NCBI GenBank assembly: GCA_945890865.1
Contig: CAMDDB010000013.1
Coordinates: 1 to 48,238, forward strand
Length of the DNA stretch: 48,238 nucleotides
From: Flavobacterium psychrophilum
Lineage (GTDB): Bacteria > Bacteroidota > Bacteroidia > Flavobacteriales > Flavobacteriaceae
Direction: 5' to 3'
Position numbers and translations under genes: made by a program
The notes under the pieces: generated by a model
Seen by the model: the letters and a program-made list of their open reading frames with translations, nothing else
Database searches by the model: none
Told to the model about the DNA's origin: nothing
Part shown: piece by piece, positions 18,345 through 26,840 of the stretch
Layout: every line of letters starts with the position of its first letter
How positions within the stretch are numbered: position 1 is the stretch's first letter

Positions 18345-20791
18345 TACACATCCACATTTATTGTCAACTTTATTGCTCTATATTGTGGGATTGCCTCAAA
18401 ACTATTTTTCGTTTTATGGATCATTGCTTTCACCTGCCCTAAATTTGAATGTGCAGGAATTTTTATCATAATGGTTCGAATGTACTCGTTGCGAACTCTG
18501 TTGACAGCCGGCTCTTCTGGTCCCAAAACAGGATAAGGTATACTTTTAGTAAATACCGTATAGAGCCAAAGTGAACCTTCTTTTAATTTTTCAAAATCGC
18601 GGTGTTTTAAGGTGAGTTTGATCAAACGATAAAATGGAGGATATTTGAAATTTTGACGCTCATACAGTTGCTCTTCATACATACCCAAATAATGGTTACT
18701 CAATACCTGCTGGATGGTATTGTGATGTGGATTAAACGTTTGGATCAGTACTTTTCCGCTTTTTTCTGATCGGCCAGCCCTACCTGCAACTTGTGTCATC
18801 ATTTGATACGCTCTTTCATACGCTCTAAAATTTGGCTGATTGAGTAAATTATCGGCATTCAGTATCCCAACTAGTGTTACATTATCAAAATCCAAGCCTT
18901 TGGCCAACATTTGAGTACCGACTAAAACTTCTATTTCTCTATTTTTGAAAGCATCAATAATTTTTTCAAAACCATATTTACCTCTCGTAGTATCTTGATC
19001 CATTCTACCGATGTTTTTCTCTGGGAAAAGCGCTTTTAATTCCATTTCAATTTGCTCGGTTCCAAAACCTTTAGTCGTCAAATCGACCGATTGACAACTG
19101 TGACAGTTTGTTGGGTTTGCCATTGAATAACCACAATAATGACAACGCAATTGGTTTTTAAACTTATAATAGGTCAAACTTACATCACAACTAGGGCAAT
19201 GAGGCACGTGACCACAAGTCATGCATTCAACATAAGGTGAAAAACCCCGGCGGTTTTGAAATAAGATAACTTGTTCGCCAAGGTTCAATTTTTCTGTAAT
19301 CGCTTCTATGAGTTCGTCTGAAAAATGGCCGGTCATTTTTTTTCTAAAATACTTGTCTTTAATATCAATTAGAAAAATTTCAGGTAAAACCACTTTTCCA
19401 TAACGCACGTTCAATTCGGTCAATCCATATTTTTTAGTTTGAACGTTATAATATGTCTCCAAACTAGGTGTTGCACTACCTAATAACACTTTTGCTTGAT
19501 GTTGTTTTGCCAAGACAATAGCAGCATCTCTTGCATGATAGCGTGGCGCTGGATCGTGTTGTTTATAGGTTTGCTCATGTTCTTCATCTATAATGATACA
19601 ACCTAAATTACTAAAAGGTAAGAATAAGGCGCTTCGAACCCCAATTACTACTTTTGCCTTTGGAGATTGCTCTACTACTTGATTCCAAACCTCTATGCGT
19701 TCATTGTTTGAGTATTTAGAATGATAAACCGCTACTTCATTACCAAAGTAAGTGGTCAATCGTTGCACTAATTGTGTTGTTAGAGCAATTTCAGGCAGTA
19801 AAAACAGTACTTGTTTGCCTTGTTGTACAAAGTGTTCTAATAACTTGATATAAATTTCTGTTTTACCAGAAGCAGTAATACCATGCAACAAACTAACTTC
19901 AAATTGTTTAAAATTATTCACTATAGCATCATACGCTTTTTGCTGTGGCAAACTCAATGTAAAATGGCTGTCGGTTGCTGTTTTAAAAGCCACACGGTCT
20001 TGAGCTATATAATATTCTTCAAAAATAGCTTTATCCACTAGCGCTTTAATACTAGCAGAAGTACCCCCTGAGGATTCTAAAATTTTCTTAAATGAAATTG
20101 GATTTTTATCTTGAGCCTGCAATTGAAAATAATGCAAAACCAATTCGCGTTGGCGTTTCGCACCGGATAATTCTTGAAGCAATTCGGCTAATTTATCGGG
20201 TTGTAAAAATTTGTCATGCAATTTTATATAGCGAAGCAACTTTGGTTTGTATTGTTCGGAAATTTCCTCTTGGAGCACTAGGGCACCTTTGGCGAGCAAT
20301 TTATTAATAATTGGAAACACTGTTTTCTTCCCTACAATTTTAATTACATCTTGAACGGTAATCGAAGATTGTGTTTTTAAGGCTTCTAATATTAAATACT
20401 CATCGTCTTTTAATTCTGAAGTATCTAGAGCTAAGTTTTCTTTTGCAGAAATAATAGTTTCGCTTTCCAAAATATATCCTGAAGGCAACGCACTCCGAAA
20501 AACTTCTCCCAGTGAGCACATGTAGTAGGAAGCTATCCATTTCCAATGTTCAATTTGGAAGGTATTCACCACAGGTTGTTCGTCTAAGATTTGATGAATT
20601 TCTTTAGCTTCATAGAGTTGTGGTGGAGTGTTGTTTTTATCCAAGACTAAGGCAGTCACTATTTTTGTTTTACCAAAGGGAACGGCAACGCGCATTCCTA
20701 TTTGAATGTAATTGAATTCTGCTTCGGAAACCTGATAAGTAAAGGTTTTAGAAACAGCCAACGGCAATACCACTTCTATAAAATACAACAT
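18341..20791 (-). CDS. priA: Primosomal protein N' (replication restart helicase PriA)
   Basis: Reloads the replisome at collapsed forks. From ATG 20791 the protein has 816 aa: the N-terminal DNA-binding domain, Walker A GITASGKT at 304-311, DEEH at 402-405, and four Cys pairs (CMTC, CPSC, CHYC, CHSC) binding two zinc ions within the helicase. The frame is open 22 codons further upstream to 20857, but those codons run into the upstream terminator and a promoter, while MLYFIEVVLPLAV is the natural PriA start. A promoter-like TATATTTG box ends 4 nt before this ATG. The stop overlaps the convergent LytTR gene by 4 nt. Confidence 0.96.
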   Translation of the reverse strand: MLYFIEVVLPLAVSKTFTYQVSEAEFNYIQIGMRVAVPFGKTKIVTALVLDKNNTPPQLYEAKEIHQILDEQPVVNTFQIEHWKWIASYYMCSLGEVFRSALPSGYILESETIISAKENLALDTSELKDDEYLILEALKTQSSITVQDVIKIVGKKTVFPIINKLLAKGALVLQEEISEQYKPKLLRYIKLHDKFLQPDKLAELLQELSGAKRQRELVLHYFQLQAQDKNPISFKKILESSGGTSASIKALVDKAIFEEYYIAQDRVAFKTATDSHFTLSLPQQKAYDAIVNNFKQFEVSLLHGITASGKTEIYIKLLEHFVQQGKQVLFLLPEIALTTQLVQRLTTYFGNEVAVYHSKYSNNERIEVWNQVVEQSPKAKVVIGVRSALFLPFSNLGCIIIDEEHEQTYKQHDPAPRYHARDAAIVLAKQHQAKVLLGSATPSLETYYNVQTKKYGLTELNVRYGKVVLPEIFLIDIKDKYFRKKMTGHFSDELIEAITEKLNLGEQVILFQNRRGFSPYVECMTCGHVPHCPSCDVSLTYYKFKNQLRCHYCGYSMANPTNCHSCQSVDLTTKGFGTEQIEMELKALFPEKNIGRMDQDTTRGKYGFEKIIDAFKNREIEVLVGTQMLAKGLDFDNVTLVGILNADNLLNQPNFRAYERAYQMMTQVAGRAGRSEKSGKVLIQTFNPHHNTIQQVLSNHYLGMYEEQLYERQNFKYPPFYRLIKLTLKHRDFEKLKEGSLWLYTVFTKSIPYPVLGPEEPAVNRVRNEYIRTIMIKIPAHSNLGQVKAMIHKTKNSFEAIPQYRAIKLTINVDVY

Positions 20792-20795
20792 AGAA

Positions 20796-20826
20796 CAAAT
20801 ATAGTTTGAAAAAGAGAATAGAGAAA
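20796..20826 (-). promoter_or_regulatory. Promoter for priA
   Basis: On the minus strand TTTC (20826-20823), exactly 19 nt, then TATATTTG (20803-20796). The box ends 4 nt before the ATG, so the message would be leaderless or carry one to three leader bases. Confidence 0.6.
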
Positions 20827-20857
20827 TTAAATCCGAAAAAAGATAGTCTATTCCCAT

Positions 20858-20890
20858 AAAAAAAGCGCTCTCGAATGAGAACGCTTCTTT
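20858..20890 (-). terminator. Terminator after the chalcone-isomerase-like gene
   Basis: Hairpin with arms AAGCG-TCTC and GAGA-CGCTT (one C/A mismatch, loop GAAT, 20863-20886), followed on the minus strand by seven T (20864-20858). It ends the nadC-yihY-chalcone isomerase transcript just before the priA promoter. Confidence 0.85.
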
Positions 20891-20911
20891 GTAGTATAGT
20901 ACTGTTTGGGA

Positions 20912-21475
20912 TTATTTTCCTAACATAGCTGTTTTTAAATCGGCATCAGCTGGTTTGTCACACAACCAAATTCCGAATAAAGCTCGCTTGAAATCATATC
21001 CTTCAATGGTTCCTTTTTTAGCACCATTTTTATAAACCACCACGCCTTCATTAGGAACATTCACAATAATAAAAGCATCTCCTTTTTTAATTTCTTCTTT
21101 GAAAAAGCTTTTAAATTTATCAATTTTAGGTTTTAAAGAAGCGGTTTTATTTCCCGTTGCATTTTCAAATCCTTCGTTAATAGCAGTTATCATTTTTTCA
21201 GATGTAATCATAGTAGAAATGATATTCAATTTAATTGCAGCTGCCTCTTTGCTATCGATAATTTCTTTTGCGCTTGAAGTCTTTTTTGGAACATATAAAG
21301 AACCTACATATAAATCAATCCACATTTTTTCTCTTATACCTGCTCCGTTTAATACTAAGCTTTCTCCTTCTAATGACATTTTGCCATCGACCTTAACCCC
21401 AGAAACTGTTACTTGTGCGTTTACCGAAAATACAGTTGCTACAAGAACTAAAAAAGTAATAAATTGTTTTTTCAT
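20912..21475 (-). CDS. Chalcone isomerase-like secreted protein
   Basis: Exported protein of 187 aa with a Sec signal peptide (MKKQFITFLVLVATVFSVNAQ). The mature part resembles bacterial chalcone isomerase-fold proteins (GAGIREKMWIDLYVGSLYVP, then a helical stretch and YKNGAKKGTIEGYDFKRALFGIWL near the end). Bacterial members lack proven isomerase activity and may bind fatty acids or other small ligands, so no flavonoid chemistry should be assumed. It lies 13 nt after the yihY-like gene and is followed by a strong terminator, as last gene of the nadC unit. Confidence 0.82.
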   Translation of the reverse strand: MKKQFITFLVLVATVFSVNAQVTVSGVKVDGKMSLEGESLVLNGAGIREKMWIDLYVGSLYVPKKTSSAKEIIDSKEAAAIKLNIISTMITSEKMITAINEGFENATGNKTASLKPKIDKFKSFFKEEIKKGDAFIIVNVPNEGVVVYKNGAKKGTIEGYDFKRALFGIWLCDKPADADLKTAMLGK

Positions 21476-21488
21476 AATAAATAGTTTT

Positions 21489-22421
21489 TTAATTTTTGCT
21501 AAGATATAAATTTTTTCTTTTCAATTTTGAAATAGTAGCGTTAAGTTCAAATCCCAGTAGTAAGACCATACAATTGATCCAAATGTAAAACATCAGAACC
21601 AATAAAGTGCCTATTGATCCATACAATTCATTATAGTTGGAAAATTTTTCGACATAAACTCCAAAAATATAAGACGACAAAATAATTAATATTGTTGTAA
21701 ATACCGCCCCATAACTAATGAACGAAATCTTATAGGTTTCTTTGGTTCCAAATTTATAAAGTACCGAAGTAGTTATCAATATCATTAATAAAATAAATGC
21801 ATAACGACTCCATTCTATAACGGCTACATCTGCTACATATCCTTTAATATTTATCTTTTGAATCATGATTTCGGCAACTACAATGGCTACAACTGTAACA
21901 ATTAAAACCATTGACAATACCAAGGAAAGCGCTAATGCGATACAATATTGTTTAAAAAAACCTCGCGTTAGGGTAATATGTGCCGACAGTTCGAAGCCTC
22001 CTAAAACGGCATTAACGCCATTGGTCATTAATAATATCGACAAAATAAAACCCGAAGAAAGCAACCCTTGATGGCTATGATTCATGATATCATTAATAAT
22101 TTGAGCTATCGCATCAAAAGTATTGGGAGGAACACCTTCGGCCACAAAATGCAAAAAATCTTTTTGAAAATCTTTTAAAGGGATATAGGGTATTAAATTC
22201 AAAATAAATAATGCAAACGGAAACAAAGCCATAAAAAAACTAAAAGCAACCGCACTGGCTCTATAGGAAAAAGCTCCTTTAAATATTCCGATCACATAGA
22301 GTTCTAAAATATCATAAACAGAAAGTCCTTCTAAAGAAGTGGGTTTGATGGTTTTTCCTAAAGCAACCAGTTGCTTTATAACAGGAATTGTATTGAGTTT
22401 ATTTTCTATTTCTTCTGACAT
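21489..22421 (-). CDS. YihY/BrkB-family inner-membrane protein
   Basis: Integral membrane protein of 310 aa with about six hydrophobic helices (roughly 50-75, 105-125, 155-185, 205-220, 235-255 and 270-295) and the family motifs YRASAVAFSFFMALFPF and YGSIGTLLVLMFYIW. Function is not settled: the family was once called RNase BN, which is wrong, and transport or envelope roles are only suspected. Its ATG shares one base with the nadC stop (TAATG at 22421), so the two are translated together. Confidence 0.9.
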   Translation of the reverse strand: MSEEIENKLNTIPVIKQLVALGKTIKPTSLEGLSVYDILELYVIGIFKGAFSYRASAVAFSFFMALFPFALFILNLIPYIPLKDFQKDFLHFVAEGVPPNTFDAIAQIINDIMNHSHQGLLSSGFILSILLMTNGVNAVLGGFELSAHITLTRGFFKQYCIALALSLVLSMVLIVTVVAIVVAEIMIQKINIKGYVADVAVIEWSRYAFILLMILITTSVLYKFGTKETYKISFISYGAVFTTILIILSSYIFGVYVEKFSNYNELYGSIGTLLVLMFYIWINCMVLLLGFELNATISKLKRKNLYLSKN

Positions 22422-23281
22422 TATTCGATTGCTTTTAAACTTAAATCCATATTATATATAGAATGGGTTAATGCTCCCGATGATATGTAATCAACTCCGC
22501 ATTCTGCATAACGTCGTATTGATTTTTCATTGATATTTCCAGAAGATTCTGTTAAACATTGGCTATCGATCAACTGTACAGCTTGTTGGGTTGTTTCATA
22601 ATCAAAATTGTCCAATAAAATGCGGTACACTCCACCTACTTCAAGAATTTGTTTGACCTCATCTAAATTTCTAGCTTCAACAATGATTTTTAATTCTTTA
22701 TTATTTGCTATTAAGTAGTTATTGGTTTTTAAAATGGCTTGCGAAATCCCTCCTGCAAAGTCGATGTGATTGTCTTTTAACATGATCATATCGTATAAAG
22801 CAAAACGATGATTTTCTCCACCTCCTATTTTTACTGCCCATTTTTCAATAGCTCGAATTCCAGGAGTGGTTTTTCTAGTATCCAAAATTTTTGTTTTAGT
22901 GCCCTGCAACAAGGCTACAAATTCTTTGGTTTTTGTAGCTATAGCACTCATGCGCTGCATAGTATTCAATACCAAACGTTCCGCTTTTAAAATAGATTGC
23001 GAACTTCCCGAAACAAAAAATACAATATCGCCTTGTTTTACGGCTTCTCCATCTTCAATCAAGACTTCCACTTGTAGATTAGCATCTACGTATTTGAATA
23101 TCATTTTTGCAAATTCAACTCCAGCAATAATTCCATTGTCTTTAACCAATAATTTTGCTTTTCCTTGGGCGGTATTGGGTATACAAGCCAACGAACTATG
23201 ATCGCCATCGCCTACATCTTCTCGAATGGCATTTGCTATTATTAATTCCAATTCCTTTTGAAATTGCGCTGCTGAAATCAT
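22421..23281 (-). CDS. nadC: Nicotinate-nucleotide pyrophosphorylase (quinolinate phosphoribosyltransferase)
   Basis: Converts quinolinate and PRPP to nicotinate mononucleotide in de novo NAD synthesis. The 286 aa show the family motifs: the N-terminal EDVGDGDHS, DTRKTTPGIRAIEKWAV and GGGENHRFALYDMIMLKDNH in the active site, then ILLDNFD and the closing YISSGALTHS. nadA and nadB are not in the window. It heads a unit with the yihY-like and chalcone-isomerase-like genes. A 7-bp inverted repeat with an 8-nt loop lies 18 nt before the start (23299-23320) and could be a hairpin or operator. Confidence 0.97.
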   Translation of the reverse strand: MISAAQFQKELELIIANAIREDVGDGDHSSLACIPNTAQGKAKLLVKDNGIIAGVEFAKMIFKYVDANLQVEVLIEDGEAVKQGDIVFFVSGSSQSILKAERLVLNTMQRMSAIATKTKEFVALLQGTKTKILDTRKTTPGIRAIEKWAVKIGGGENHRFALYDMIMLKDNHIDFAGGISQAILKTNNYLIANNKELKIIVEARNLDEVKQILEVGGVYRILLDNFDYETTQQAVQLIDSQCLTESSGNINEKSIRRYAECGVDYISSGALTHSIYNMDLSLKAIE

Positions 23282-23298
23282 AAAGTGTAAATTGAATG

Positions 23299-23320
23299 GC
23301 TAAGGTAAGAAATCCTTAGC
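23299..23320. repeat. Inverted repeat in the nadC leader
   Basis: GCTAAGG (23299-23305) and CCTTAGC (23314-23320) form a perfect 7-bp inverted repeat around 8 nt, 18 nt upstream of nadC. It has no T-tract, so it is not a terminator. Confidence 0.5.
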
Positions 23321-23347
23321 TGTTTTGGAAATTTGCCCATTAAAAAC

Positions 23348-23379
23348 AAAAAACTCCCAGATCAATCTGAGAGTTTTTT
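23348..23379 (-). terminator. Terminator after sucC
   Basis: Hairpin with arms CTC-CAGA and TCTG-GAG (one C/A mismatch, loop TCAA, 23354-23373) flanked by A6 and T6 tracts. It lies 24 nt past the sucC stop and before nadC. Confidence 0.85.
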
Positions 23380-23403
23380 GAATATATTGTCTTGTAATTT
23401 TTA

Positions 23404-24597
23404 TTATGATAAAGCTGCTTTTACTTGATCAGCTGCTTCTTGAAACTGCACTGCAGATAAAATAGGCATTCCCGAATTATCAATTAATTCTTTAGCAATT
23501 TCTGCATTGGTACCTTGTAAACGAACAATTATTGGTACTTTGATATCATCACCCATGTTTTTGTAGGCATCAACAACCCCTTGTGCTACACGATCACAAC
23601 GAACGATTCCTCCAAAAATATTGATTAAAATGGCTTTTACGTTTGGATCTTTTAAGATGATTCTAAACGCTAATTCTACACGTTTTGCATCGGCAGTTCC
23701 CCCTACATCTAAAAAGTTTGCTGGTTCAAAACCTGCATATTTAATTAAATCCATGGTAGCCATTGCTAAGCCGGCACCATTTACCATACATCCTACAGTA
23801 CCATCAAGATCTACATAGTTTAATCCGGCTTCTTTTGCTTCAACTTCGATTGGATTTTCCTCTCTAATGTCGCGCATTTCAGCATATTTTAACTGTCTGT
23901 ATAACGCATTATCATCGATGTTTACTTTGGCATCAACCGCTAATATTTTATTGTCTGATGTTTTAAGTACTGGATTAATTTCAAACATTGACGCATCCGA
24001 ACCAATATAAGCATTGTATAAGGCATCAATAAATTTAACCATTTCTTTAAACGCATTTCCAGAAAGACCTAAATTAAATGCTATTCGTCTCGCTTGAAAA
24101 CCTTGCAATCCAACAGCTGGGTCAATTTCTTCAGTAAAGATTAAGTGCGGTGTATGTTCTGCTACTTCTTCGATATCCATTCCTCCTTCTGTAGAGTACA
24201 TAATCATATTACGACCCGTAGCTCTATTCAACAACACAGAAACATAAAATTCTGATGTTTCACTTTCTCCAGGATAATATACATCTTCTGCAATTAGTAC
24301 TTTGTGTACTGTTTTTCCTTCTGGTGGTGTTTGTGGTGTAATCAACTGCATTCCGATAATTTGTTCCGAAATTTCAGTAACTTGATCTAAGTTTTTAGCT
24401 AATTTTACGCCACCGCCTTTACCTCTACCCCCTGCATGAATTTGAGCTTTTACTACGTACCAACTAGTACCTGTTTCCGCCGTTAATTGTTTAGCAGCAG
24501 CCAAAGCCTCAACCGGATTGTTTGCCACAATTCCACGTTGAATACGTACCCCATAACTTGCTAAGATTTCTTTACCTTGATATTCGTGTATGTTCAT
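23404..24597 (-). CDS. sucC: Succinyl-CoA synthetase (ADP-forming) beta subunit
   Basis: Nucleotide-binding subunit of the TCA-cycle enzyme that forms succinate with substrate-level phosphorylation. The 397 aa match the family. The start MNIHEYQGKEILASYGV is diagnostic, GGRGKGGGVKLAKN lies in the ATP-grasp domain, and GTVGCMVNGAGLAMATMD and LINIFGGIVRCD are in the C-terminal half. The alpha subunit gene sucD is not adjacent: sucC stands alone between a terminator and an independent upstream gene, as is common in this phylum. A TATTTTTG box at 24640-24633 may be its promoter. Confidence 0.98.
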   Translation of the reverse strand: MNIHEYQGKEILASYGVRIQRGIVANNPVEALAAAKQLTAETGTSWYVVKAQIHAGGRGKGGGVKLAKNLDQVTEISEQIIGMQLITPQTPPEGKTVHKVLIAEDVYYPGESETSEFYVSVLLNRATGRNMIMYSTEGGMDIEEVAEHTPHLIFTEEIDPAVGLQGFQARRIAFNLGLSGNAFKEMVKFIDALYNAYIGSDASMFEINPVLKTSDNKILAVDAKVNIDDNALYRQLKYAEMRDIREENPIEVEAKEAGLNYVDLDGTVGCMVNGAGLAMATMDLIKYAGFEPANFLDVGGTADAKRVELAFRIILKDPNVKAILINIFGGIVRCDRVAQGVVDAYKNMGDDIKVPIIVRLQGTNAEIAKELIDNSGMPILSAVQFQEAADQVKAALS

Positions 24598-24632
24598 AAT
24601 TATAATGCGTTTATCTTATTTTAAAAGTGCCA

Positions 24633-24640
24633 CAAAAATA
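24633..24640 (-). promoter_or_regulatory. Possible -7 box for sucC
   Basis: TATTTTTG on the minus strand, 35 nt before ATG 24597. No TTTG/TTTC is seen at 18-20 nt upstream. Confidence 0.35.
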
Positions 24641-24741
24641 ACAAAGTAATTTTTAATGGGCTAACTTTTTTTAGTTTAATTTGGGAATTTGGTATACATG
24701 ATTTAATGAAATAAATCTGTTCAAATTAGAACTCAAAATAG

Positions 24742-26352
24742 TTAATTCTTCATCAGTTCCAACAACACCTTACCGTCAGAACTGTTAGGCATAGTGATTT
24801 GCAATAATTGTGTGATCGTTGGTGCTATTTGTGTGATTTCTTTTCGATCGTGGGTTTGTCCTTTTTGAATGTTCCAACCGAAGAAAATTAAAGGAACGTG
24901 TGTATCATAAGTATACGGGGAACCATGTGTGGTACCGGTAGCAGAATATTCTACATAACCCGGCTTAAAAATCACCACTAATTCTCCATTTTGTGTTGGA
25001 TCATACCCTTTTGAAATGAAGTTTAAATAATAATCATTAGCATTTGAAGTAGCTACTTCTTCTTCTGTGTAAACTCGTTTGATGAACTCTTGTTTTTGCA
25101 AATAATCTTTAAATATTTGTTTTACTTCTTGAATATTCAATCCTTTGGATTTGATTTTATTTTGATCAAAAAACACGTTGTAATTGGAATAATTTAACAG
25201 TAGATCTTCACCATACGTTTTCTCAGAAAAATCTTTCAAGTCTTTTTGAATGTTTTTATAATTTATATTATCTACTTTGTATTTATTATCTTTTAAGTAG
25301 GAAACATTTTCTGCTCCAGCGTGGTCTGCCGTTAAAAAAACCAAGTAATTCCCTTTGCCGACAGTTTTATCTAAATACGCTAAGAAATCGGCTATTGTTT
25401 CATCCAAACGTAAATAAGTATCTTGTAATTCAATTGAACGGGGACCTAAAACATGGCCAATATAATCGGTAGAAGAAAAACTAACCGCTAAAAAATCAGT
25501 GATCGTATCTTGTCCCAGCTTTTCACTTTCGATTGCTTTTTTTGCAAAATCGGCTAATAAATTATTTCCATAAGGTGTGGAACGCAATATCCCTGCATCG
25601 TTTGCTTCATACATATCTTGTAAATTGTAAGGCATAAACGGTGCTTTTTTATATAATTTCCCTTCATAAGGGTTGTTATCCGTTAAACTTTCATTATAAA
25701 CTTCTTTGGGTTTTAGTAAATCCCAACCTTTGGTGACGTATTTCAAATAATTCTTTTCGGCATTGAATTGTGTAACCCAATCAGGAAGCTTTTCTCCATA
25801 ATAAGTACTCGAAATAAAGGCTCCAGTTTTGCTGTACCAAAAAGCCCAATCGGCAAAATGCCCAGCGGGTAAAATAGCCCCACGATCTTTGATACTGATT
25901 CCGATGACTTTTCCTTTAAAATTGGTAGCAAGTTTTAATTCGTCGGTCATGGTGGAACTTTGTAAATTTCTGGGCGACATTTTTCCTTCATTTACAGAAT
26001 CATCTCCAAGGGTTGAAACCGATGCATCTTCGGTACAATAGATTTCCTTTCCGGTAGCCTTATTGAACCATTCATTACCTACAATTCCGTGTACTGAAGG
26101 TGTAGTTCCGGTAAACACCGAAGCGTGGCCGGGTGCTGTATAGGTTGGCATAAAGTTATAATGCGTATTATGAAACGTATATCCTTGATTCATTAATCGC
26201 TTGAATCCATTTTCTGAAAAATCGCCTGAAAAACGATATAAATATTCCATCTTCATTTGGTCAACGACAATCCCAATGACTAGTTTGGGTTTATCTTGTG
26301 CAAAGTTTGATGCGACTACTAGCAATAGAATTATGAGTAAGATTTTTTTCAT
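24742..26352 (-). CDS. pafA: PafA-type alkaline phosphatase (exported)
   Basis: Periplasmic phosphomonoesterase of 536 aa, similar to the phosphate-irrepressible PafA of Elizabethkingia. After a signal peptide (about 1-19, ending FAQ) come the metal ligands and catalytic residues of the superfamily: D31 (VVDQM), nucleophile T72 in PTYTAPGH, N93 in GNEWF, and K155 with R157 in SIKDRGAILPAGH. Later motifs are SSTDYIGH, LTADHAG and GTTHGSPYTYDTHVPL. It releases phosphate from a wide range of monoesters. It is a single gene with a possible TAATTTTG box at 26379-26372. K155/R157 distinguish it from phosphodiesterases of the same superfamily. Confidence 0.92.
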   Translation of the reverse strand: MKKILLIILLLVVASNFAQDKPKLVIGIVVDQMKMEYLYRFSGDFSENGFKRLMNQGYTFHNTHYNFMPTYTAPGHASVFTGTTPSVHGIVGNEWFNKATGKEIYCTEDASVSTLGDDSVNEGKMSPRNLQSSTMTDELKLATNFKGKVIGISIKDRGAILPAGHFADWAFWYSKTGAFISSTYYGEKLPDWVTQFNAEKNYLKYVTKGWDLLKPKEVYNESLTDNNPYEGKLYKKAPFMPYNLQDMYEANDAGILRSTPYGNNLLADFAKKAIESEKLGQDTITDFLAVSFSSTDYIGHVLGPRSIELQDTYLRLDETIADFLAYLDKTVGKGNYLVFLTADHAGAENVSYLKDNKYKVDNINYKNIQKDLKDFSEKTYGEDLLLNYSNYNVFFDQNKIKSKGLNIQEVKQIFKDYLQKQEFIKRVYTEEEVATSNANDYYLNFISKGYDPTQNGELVVIFKPGYVEYSATGTTHGSPYTYDTHVPLIFFGWNIQKGQTHDRKEITQIAPTITQLLQITMPNSSDGKVLLELMKN

Positions 26353-26371
26353 TTTTTTTGAATATTTTATA

Positions 26372-26379
26372 CAAAATTA
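26372..26379 (-). promoter_or_regulatory. Possible -7 box for pafA
   Basis: TAATTTTG on the minus strand, 19 nt before ATG 26352. The best upstream element is ATTG at a 17-nt distance, a weak -33. Confidence 0.4.
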
Positions 26380-26425
26380 CATTTTTGTTAGGATAGCAAT
26401 GTTAAGAAAACAAGAAGTTACTGAA

Positions 26426-26830
26426 TTACTCTTCTACAATATCATAACAAAAAATAAAATCTTTAAAGTAGACATATAACTGTGGCTTGTTTCCTAAATC
26501 TACTCTAGTAAAAAATGAAATTTTAACAGCTGTTCCTAATTGATTTTTACAGAGATATGAATTAATCTCGTCTGTTTTAGTGACTTCTTTTTCTAAATAT
26601 TCAACAATGTTATAATGTTGAATTTCTCTTGAATAAATTACAATTTTATTTTTATTATAATCTAAAGTCACGTAAAGTTCTGTCGCTTCTGGTTTTGACC
26701 ATTTACCCCAATCACCTTTATTGTCTTTTTCCAAAACTGATAAGGTCGTTGTTTTGAATCGAAATTGTTGCGCTACAGTTGTAAAAGTGGTACAGAAAAA
26801 TACAAAGAGTAGGTATTTAAAAATTTTCAT
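26426..26830 (-). CDS. Small secreted hypothetical protein
   Basis: From ATG 26830 this gene encodes 134 aa: a signal peptide (MKIFKYLLFVFFCTTFTTVAQ) and a mature part of about 113 residues rich in aromatic and charged residues, with two Cys (YLCKN and FCYDI). No family is recognised. The frame is open upstream to 26944, but that would overlap the previous gene by over 100 nt, and the internal ATG gives a clean signal peptide and a 10-nt gap, so I take the shorter form. It follows the flavin oxidoreductase gene in the same direction and is probably last in the subtilisin operon. Confidence 0.72.
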   Translation of the reverse strand: MKIFKYLLFVFFCTTFTTVAQQFRFKTTTLSVLEKDNKGDWGKWSKPEATELYVTLDYNKNKIVIYSREIQHYNIVEYLEKEVTKTDEINSYLCKNQLGTAVKISFFTRVDLGNKPQLYVYFKDFIFCYDIVEE

Positions 26831-26840
26831 GGATGTGTAA

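Noticed and set aside
20792..20857. Upstream extension of priA by 22 codons
   Set aside because: These codons start in the upstream terminator and cross a good promoter, and the protein beginning at 20791 matches the natural PriA N-terminus.
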